The position numbers and the translations under genes are program-made. Below the pieces are notes generated by a model that worked only from the letters and a program-made list of their open reading frames with translations, had not been told where the DNA came from and ran no database searches. 64,000 nt of DNA from Bolinopsis microptera (lineage: Eukaryota > Ctenophora > Tentaculata > Lobata > Bolinopsidae): the NCBI RefSeq assembly GCF_026151205.1, contig NW_026971780.1, forward strand, positions 17,741-81,740, given 5' to 3'. Of the stretch, positions 56,818 through 64,000 are shown piece by piece (within the stretch, counting starts at the first letter, position 1; the number at the start of each line of letters is the position of its first letter).

Positions 56818-57741
56818 CATCATCCTTATAAACCTACAAGACAGCCAGTAAATATTTATAATTGATAATACTCATAGTATTGAGTATATGTTTGAGGAGT
56901 CCTAGTAGCACCGCCTGGCGTTTCTCTTGTATCTAATGACTAATATATTACATGTATTTGGGTTTGATCTAAGTCGACTAACCCTATTGCGTAAACATGA
57001 AGGGTGTAGGAAGCGGGGGGGGGGGGGGGGGGGGCAATAATAATCCTTTATCCGGAAATAAAACAAGTTTTGTCCTTTAAAAACAAATAAGATAATTCGC
57101 CATAACAACTATCATCCAACCTCAAATCTCGAGGATTCTTTATTCATCAATTATCAATCATCAAGATCTGTTAAGAACTTGGAATAAGTATCTCCTTCAA
57201 TTTCACTTCACAACTTACTCTCAATCAATTTCACTTCTCAACAATCTGCAAGAGCAGAAAATGGAATTTCACGTTTTTAAGTTTGTTGTTCTAAAAACAA
57301 CGATAGGGTATCAGGAAATATTCACGGCTTGCTACAATGAAAAACTATTTAACATATTATTAGTCATAGTGTTAATTTACATGCTGAAGACTGCACCCCA
57401 ATTGTATAAGGAAACAGTACACGCTCAAATTTAGTCCTATCTTAGAAACATAAAAATAACTAAAAATAAATTCAGTAAAAATTTATCAAATCAATGGATT
57501 AGTCACATGAAGACTAGAAAATACCGTTGCCCAAAAATAAAAATATAGGAACCGACCAAAAATTCTATCAAATAACAAATAAATTCTTAAAAAGTCACAT
57601 AACTGCGACAAGAAGTTCAACACATGAAAATCTATCGTCAGCGATGGGTACACTCTGCTGGATTGGAGAACAAAAACCAACTAGTTGACCAATTAAACTA
57701 ATTAATCAATTAAACAATTAACTAATCAGCCAATTAGTCGA
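56818..57741. other. Non-coding stretch downstream of importin-alpha
   Basis: No gene seen. It includes a 20-base G run (57015-57034). It should contain the 3' untranslated region of the importin-alpha gene, which ends at 57742 on the minus strand. Confidence 0.5.
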
Positions 57742-58633
57742 TTAGAAGGATATTTTGCCAGTGTTATTAGTAGGGGCGTTGAAGAGATATTGTCCGTTTG
57801 TAACCTGTGGCTGGAGCTCCTCGTTCTCTCCGTCCTCACCTTTGTAGAACGACTCTATTATCTGAGATAAGACACCATGTGAGCAAGTGAAAATATCTAT
57901 AAGTGTCATTAATTCGGAATCAAATTTAATACCTTGATTCTTGACACAATACTATCATACATCTCACTCTCTACCTACTTCTTACGAGAAAATGTGTTCA
58001 CTGATTGTTCAATTATTTAATGCGAAAATTTGTGTCCCTGATGCACAGACTAAAATTTTGGCATTTGTGTGATTAACATGTTAAATTTAACATGTTATCA
58101 ATGTGTATTTAAACAGTAAAAGTTGTGTGATGATTGCGATGAATTGGTCCAACATACCAGGGCGGATTTAGCGTAGATACTTTCGTTTTCGTGTTCCTGC
58201 AGTTTCTCTATCAGATCCAATCCTCCACATTCCTCAAGCATAATAGCTACTTTACTGCATACCTCCTCTGATATCTGGGTAGATAACGTTTTAATTACCT
58301 CATTGATCGGATGTTTTGTGATCAAATTGCAGGACGAACTAAAGGCGAGCAAGCATTAACTGTAATTCATAATTAGTTAATTGGACGGGAAACTTAGGGC
58401 CAACTTATACGTAACGTCTATCTAATAATTATTGTTTTGATGATCAAATCAAAATTTACCGTATTGTACACTCAAAAATGACATAATTAACCAATTAACT
58501 AATTAATGACCTTGTTAGCAGCAGTGAGAATGTTGTGTATGCCGTCCAGAGCCACAGTTACAGTACGAGGATCCTGTACTGTCAGCATGTTAGAGAGAGG
58601 GGGTAGAGCCTTCAGTTCAACCAGTTGTAGTGT
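57742..58633 (-). CDS. Importin subunit alpha, C-terminal exons (partial gene)
   Basis: Three phase-0 exons: 58633-58511, 58274-58158 and 57861-57742 (stop at 57742-57744). They encode the last armadillo repeat and the C-terminal helix of importin alpha: [32 protein letters not shown], then [32 protein letters not shown], and an acidic tail. Compared with the family signature ([27 protein letters not shown]) the match is strong. Importin alpha carries nuclear-localisation cargo to importin beta. The upstream exons with the cargo-binding repeats are not visible up to 64000, so the rest lies beyond the window or has been lost. GACA repeats and two transposons occupy the sequence just upstream. 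Confidence 0.85.
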
Positions 58634-58652
58634 CTGTAATATTGGGGGCATT

Positions 58653-58721
58653 AGACAGACAGACAAACTAGACAGAGAGACAGAGAGACAGAGAGACAGA
58701 GAGACAGAGAGACAGAGAGAC

Positions 58722-58782
<61 letters not shown>

Positions 58783-58793
58783 TACAGACAAAC

Positions 58794-58826
<33 letters not shown>
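58653..58826. repeat. GACA/GAGA microsatellite
   Basis: acag repeats with agagac variants, right upstream of the last-but-two importin-alpha exon acceptor. Not coding. Confidence 0.9.
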
Positions 58827-59509
58827 TATACTTTGGCTCTAGTTAATTTAATACCTCTGTTAAAAGTGACAGGTAACTAGACAGTGACAATTATTCAACG
58901 TTACGGTTTATTTTTCCGTCGCCACTGAAGTCATCTTCAAGTATTGTGTGAGTCTATATTTATATAATCAGTGCCGGGAAGTTTTCATCGTTTCTATTTA
59001 TTATGGCTTACTTATTCATCTTACCTAACACGGTGTTAATGATCTGAGCCAAGGCAACCCCTCAACTTGAAAATCTGACGTGTGGGTGAAGTTGTCGTAG
59101 TTGGGTGAAGTTGCCGTATTTGGGTGCAATTATAATATGACCAGGATGAAGTTGTCGTTTTGGGATTAAGGCTGATTGGGTGCCCTATTAACTGTGTGGG
59201 AACAAATTGAGTGAAGTTGTCGGTCACCCAATAGAACCTGTGTGTTTTATAGGTGAATAATACAGGGGTTACCCAAGAGGACCATGCGATTGTGGGTACT
59301 GGAAGAATAACTTTAATTCTATATTATGCTTTAAGAAAGACGACACAGAGGATTAGAGTAGTTAGTCTTATACTTGGGACAAGCAGTTTAAAGTTTAATT
59401 AAAATTAGAAGTTAAACATTTGGAAAGATAACGCCTAGAACGTGGAACTCATTTCTCCTTAACACGCTTTTCTCGAAGTTCACTTCATAGAAAAGCTTCC
59501 AAAATCTCT
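58827..59509. other. Non-coding stretch, presumed importin-alpha intron
   Basis: No exon with armadillo character was found here. A degenerate gggtgaagttgtcg motif recurs between 59080 and 59230. Confidence 0.4.
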
Positions 59510-59968
59510 CAGTGATGCACGCCGGTTCATTTTTCGCCAACCGGCGGCGGCGTGCCCAAAATGGCCCGGCGTGGCGGCGTTCGGCGGCGTGGAACATAAT
59601 TTTGTCAAAATTTAGGTTTGAATTTCCAGGCCTACAAAGACTGCTTGTACTGACCGTCTTTTTGTATCTGCGAAGCGTTTCGAAGGTTAATCAAACAATC
59701 CAAAATCGGGCGACTGTAAAGTGTCATTTAGAAGGGAAAAACTTTGTATAACCTCTACTTGAATTTTAATTGGTCACAAATACTATGTAGTTACAAAAAA
59801 GCAGCAATATAATGCAGTCCCATTGACGGTATACTATACGGGTGTCTCAATTAGCGTGCATCATGTTCTTTACTTCTTTTATAGCTTTTAACGCCACGCC
59901 GACTTGAGAGGTATCGGCGTGTGAAAATGTGCCGGCGCGGCGGCGTCCAGCGGCGGCGTGCATCACTG
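59510..59968. mobile_element. hAT-type miniature element
   Basis: Ends CAGTGATGCACGCCG and its reverse complement. AAATCTCT flanks both sides (59502-59509 and 59969-59976), an 8-bp duplication. CA...TG termini, 8-bp duplication and small size (459 bp) fit a hAT miniature. The GC-rich subterminal cggcggcgtg repeats contrast with the AT-rich interior. Confidence 0.85.
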
Positions 59969-60933
59969 AAATCTCTTCATTGTAATTTGTAGGTTCGTGT
60001 CCAGCCCCAGTATTATTTAAGTGGTATGTTCGGGATATAAGGGGGGGGGGGGGGGGGGGGGGGGGGGTACCAATGGCATAAAATGGAGACAAATGGCATA
60101 AAAATCGTCAAATGGCATAGAAATTTCATGGCATAAATGGAAATTTAGCTTGGCCAATTCTCCATTTATGCCAATTTATGCCATTAATTTAGGTCTTCAT
60201 ATTTGACCTTTAGGATGACTTTAGATTCGCAAATACTATTAGTACTTGAATAAGAGACATGTTTCATGCTTTATAATACCTTCCGGGAATTATATCCACT
60301 AAAAGTCTCGGACACTGAGAGCTGATAATTTGCCGATATATCCCGCAAGGGAAGCCAAGGTATTATCAGCATAGACCTCAGACTGGCTGGCGGCAAGTTG
60401 TAAAACAAATAACACTGGCGTTCTATATATTAGACACTATATTGTATCATGCGCACGTATCGGATTACACCCCTTCCAATTCGGAACCGGAAAATATTAT
60501 AATACATAACACCTTGGCAATTTCGTGCCCGCGCGTTCCCTCCAGCAAGCTGTCGGGAATTATCGCGCTCAGCACTCAATAGCCAAGGTATTATTATATT
60601 ATAACGCTTGGAATGATCGTTAACGTCAAAGATTCATATGACAAATAACTAAATAAAGAAAATAGAAATGTATTATATCAAATATATACCAAACATTTCA
60701 CTATTCAAGAATACAAACATTGACAACACAACGATTTTGAATGTCATCAAGGAACAATGCATCTGATGTATTTGTCTTCGACGAGTAGCCATACATTAGG
60801 AGATCCATTGATTAGGCTATGTTCCTGGCAGTAGTACTTCATCGGGCATGATTATAAGAAATAAATCTAACCACTCCTGTTGCAAAGTTCTGCTGAGATT
60901 TGAAGACTTTAAGAGTTTCTGTACTGCCAGCTT

Positions 60934-61686
60934 TCAAAACTGTTGAACATCCGCATTCAGGTTGATTGTATATATGCGAACATCAGAAGACACTCCAAAC
61001 GCGTCCCCCTTGAATCTTGAAAGACGAGATTTTGTTGATAAAGTGCTTCTTCCTCCATTGAGCGTGAGTGTCTCAAAAGACCGGAAGGATAGTGTTCCAT
61101 ATTTATCTGTTGATATTGTTTCTCCATCATCACAATCATCAACTCCAGGTTCTACCTCATAAGCTAAGTCGTCCTCATACTCGAGGCATCCAGCTTCATC
61201 ATCTACAGCTTCCCAAGAAAGTTCTTGGCCATGGACGATTGGCTTCCCACTCCGTTCTTCAGGATCTGCGACTGCGGCGAACACAGGGAAATTGTTTCTT
61301 TTCCCTTCTCGAATGCAGTCCCTCGATGCCCTGTCCAGCGTTTTTGCCAACTTGCCTAGGCTTATCATACCACCAGTCCATTTCACAATTCACTCGTTCT
61401 GCTTTCTGGCCTGTAGATTTAACCTTTTTGAGGTGAACTGTAGGATGCAAAACTGTACTTCCCCGGCATGTGCAATTGCAGATGTGTCTTCATGTAATGA
61501 TAAAGCACTGTACACATTCTTTCTCTCCATTCCATGGGCCATAGTTATCGCATCCATATTTCTTGAGCGACCAGATGAAAAAGAAACCCGAATAAATGCA
61601 AACAGTTGCTCATTCTGATCACTTCCAAGGTAATAAGTGACGATTTCAGCATTAGGGAATTGCTTCTTCAGCAGAGTTAAATACAA
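60934..61686 (-). pseudogene. Transposase-like gene remnant
   Basis: One frame of about 250 codons with an in-frame TGA at about 61390-61392 (after ARKQNE). The N-terminal part has LGSDQNEQLFAFIRVSFSSG and NMDAITMAH, which recalls the final acidic motif region of P/KDZ-type transposases; the rest is unassigned and acidic. The frame extends a little upstream (YLDLICTCDGL, to about 61733) without an ATG. It is probably the 3' end of the element's transposase gene; the upstream part has been replaced by repeats. Confidence 0.5.
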
Positions 61687-62039
61687 AACAAGACCGTCAC
61701 AAGTACATATAAGATCAAGGTACGTCTGATTCGTTATGCTGACAGCTGAGTAAGTATTCTCTTTCCAAGTAACGAAAAATGTTTTTTCTCAAACTGTTCC
61801 ATTTTTATTATACTTTATAGTTTAGAGTCTAATTTGGCATGATATCAGATCATGTGATATTACATGGCCCAATCCCCATGGAGAGCATTGCCAGAGCAGT
61901 TGGCCAGAGAGCTCCATAGAAGTAAGGGGCCTACTCTAGCCAACAGCTCTAATACATTTCCTTCCTCAACTTCATTTTCTTCATCTAACTGCTGCTGCTG
62001 CTCAGCAACTACTTGACAGCTGGCACAGTGACAATTGTC

Positions 62040-62990
62040 TGCGTAGTGTATCTGTTAGCCTCAATTTTGCCTCAAGGAGGGAAGGTAGCCTCAATCCAAC
62101 CTCACATAAGTTTCGATAAAGTCTCAATAACCTTCGGGCTACAATTACAAGTTTTATAGTGGGTCTATAACATTTTTCCGTACATTAAAGTTAAAACTTA
62201 AAATGCGGTGTTGACACATTAGATAGTCACAATACCGAACATGCTCGAAAATATACACAAAAGTATACTTGTTAGCCTCATTTCACCCTCTCACAAGGTG
62301 GTTAGCCTCATTTTCACCTCAAAAATTTGAAGCTATAATCCGACGGAATTTCATGTGCAACATAGATATCAAGTAACTTGTGAGTTGTTAACCTGTTTCC
62401 GTACATTAAAGTTAAAATGCGGTCGAATTTTTTATTAGCCTCATTTTGGTCTCCTACAAGTAGACTCGGCGATTTCTGAAATGTTGAGTTTGAAGAGGAT
62501 GAATCGCAATCTTTATTGTTGACGTGTTAGATAGTCACAATACCGAACCAACTCGAAAATATATACAAAAGTATACTTTTTAGCCTCATTTCACCCTCTC
62601 AAAAGGTGATTAGCCTCATTTTCACCTCGAATATTTGAAGCTTAAATACCGATTAAATATAATCCCAAGGAATTGCATGTGCAACATGGATATCAAGTAA
62701 CGTGTGAGCTGTTAACCTGTTTCCGTACATTAAAGTTAAAATGCGGTCGAATTATTTATTAGCCTCATTTTGGCCTCCTACAAGTAGACTCAGCGATTTC
62801 TGAAATGTTGAGTTTGAAGAGGATGAATCAATCTTTATTGTTGACATATTAGATAGTCACAATACCGAACCAACTCGAAAATATAAACAAAAGTATACTT
62901 GTTAGCCTCATTTCACCCTCTCAAAAGGTGGTTAGCCTCATTTTCACCTTTTTTTTATTTTTTATCAAGACACTTATTTTACTTCGGAGT
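62040..62990. repeat. Tandem repeat of about 311 bp, about three units
   Basis: Units share agatagtcacaataccgaac (62221, 62532 and 62847), caaaagtatact, ttagcctcatttcaccctct and gtttccgtacattaaag. Located inside the 3.7-kb transposon, upstream of the transposase remnant. No coding frame. Confidence 0.85.
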
Positions 62991-63775
62991 ATTCCAACAG
63001 CCACATTGTTACACAAGTGCAACCAGCCAATTACAGGAAGCCGAAGGATTTGTTTTTTTTAGCCAGTGACGGTTAAGGTAGTGTGTACCATACTTTCTTC
63101 GCCCGAGACTTTGCTGCAATGTGCAGCTCCTCATTTAACCCTCACACCCGATTTCTCGAGTATTCGGCTGAGTAGACCGGGGGGCTGCATAGACCACTCA
63201 GGATCCTTAGCTGAACGTCAACGACCCCCAAAGCTTAGATCTCGATCAAGTATAATCACTATGGATTATACTTGCAACTTGGATATCATGGACGTAACAT
63301 GAGAAAGTTCTTTTTTGAAAGTGGTGAGGCTAATTTGTTAGCCTCAATTGTCCCTCGCAGTTAAATCACTCCTACTGAGTCTAGTGAGTGAGCTTGGATG
63401 TCGCCGAACATCTCATTTTAAAGCCGTATCGATTTTCTATACGCATACCAAAAATCAAATGCGTAACTAAAACAGAAATGAAATTACAGAAGTTTTAAAT
63501 TTTTTGTCAAAAAACGAACTTTTAGGGGTGTTTCTAATGACCAGGGTCAGTACAACAAATAGAGATAAAGGTGGACAGTACTAGTGGGGTGCAGACTATT
63601 CGTTATTAAATTCTCAGTTCAAAGTTTTAAAATTTCATATTTCGAATGGCATAAAATGGAGACAAATGGCATAAAAATCGTCAAATGGCATAGAAATTTC
63701 ATGGCATAAATGGAAATTTTGCTTGGCCAATTCTCCATTATGCCATTTATGCCATTGGTACCCCCCCGATATAAG

Positions 63776-64000
63776 CATACGCACAAAGGGTTACGTTGGG
63801 TCGGGAATGAGCGTGCAACTAAGCAATGCGCTGTTGTCAAGCACACTGTTGGTAATGATACTGTTCTGGAGGCGTGAATGAAACCATTTGGAGAAGTAAT
63901 TATATAATATATATACATATATAAGATACTGTTGGACACGCTTTATTTTAACGCATTAATTGCAAGAAGGAGGTTCTTAATTATCAAAACACTTTTGTTT
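63776..64000. other. Right flank, nothing recognised
   Basis: AT-rich sequence beyond the transposon; no gene or repeat could be supported. Confidence 0.4.

Larger units (their letters stand above)
60042..63767. mobile_element. 3.7-kb DNA transposon with G-run ends and 8-bp duplication
   Basis: GATATAAG flanks both sides (60034-60041 and 63768-63775). The left end is a G run then gtaccaatggcataaaatgg; the right end is the reverse complement with seven C. About 120 bp near each end (60068-60190 and 63646-63762) are direct copies of one imperfect palindrome with repeated atggcata. Inside is a broken transposase-like gene on the minus strand. The 8-bp duplication fits hAT, P or KDZ groups. Confidence 0.8.

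Noticed and set aside
61068-61618. Plus-strand frames opposite the transposase remnant
   Set aside because: They overlap the better supported minus-strand frame and show no domain features.

Overview
The window is nuclear DNA from an AT-rich invertebrate animal. The evidence is GT-AG introns in every gene, a multi-immunoglobulin receptor with mostly phase-1 introns, an importin-alpha gene, a retrocopy of the ATM kinase, and a dense mix of DNA transposons, LINEs and a Ty3/gypsy element. An immunoglobulin gene with a neighbouring paralogue recalls cnidarian allorecognition clusters such as Hydractinia Alr, but no base in the window fixes the phylum; that is inference.

Layout. (1) 1-225 is the first immunoglobulin exon of a paralogue on the minus strand, running off the left edge. 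(2) 4252-40070, minus strand, is one gene I could assemble exon by exon: 27 exons, all phases compatible, 6030 coding bases (2009 residues), with a signal peptide, about 17 Ig-like domains, one membrane segment and a tyrosine-rich tail. Its introns are loaded with mobile DNA. Intron 24 holds a 14,974-bp transposon (5493-20466). Intron 23 holds a LINE fragment. Intron 9 holds a LINE interrupted by a truncated Ty3/gypsy element. The intron between exons 8 and 9 holds a palindromic TTAA element that itself carries an ORF1-only retroelement. (3) 42743-56811 is a second element of about 14 kb whose ends resemble those of the first, but which lacks the large gene. It is filled with nested repeats, including a 6.1-kb near-perfect palindrome (44855-50973), a 1.1-kb exact tandem duplication and a 1.4-kb TCC tract. 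(4) 57742-58633, minus strand, is the 3' end of an importin-alpha gene. (5) 60042-63767 is a 3.7-kb transposon with an 8-bp target duplication and a broken transposase-like gene.

The most notable system is the 15-kb transposon at 5493-20466. It has terminal inverted repeats of about 385 bp, a 5-bp ATTAA duplication and one 28-exon gene that closes in frame at 1392 residues. The protein has three C2H2 fingers, ankyrin repeats, a YqaJ/lambda-type PD-(D/E)XK exonuclease with its key residues, and about 575 C-terminal residues I cannot assign. I recognise no standard transposase in it. An ATM retrocopy has landed in one of its introns, and a small 8-bp-TSD element has landed in that retrocopy.

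All exon boundaries were read by eye from splice signals, phase and domain continuity; no alignment or search was run.
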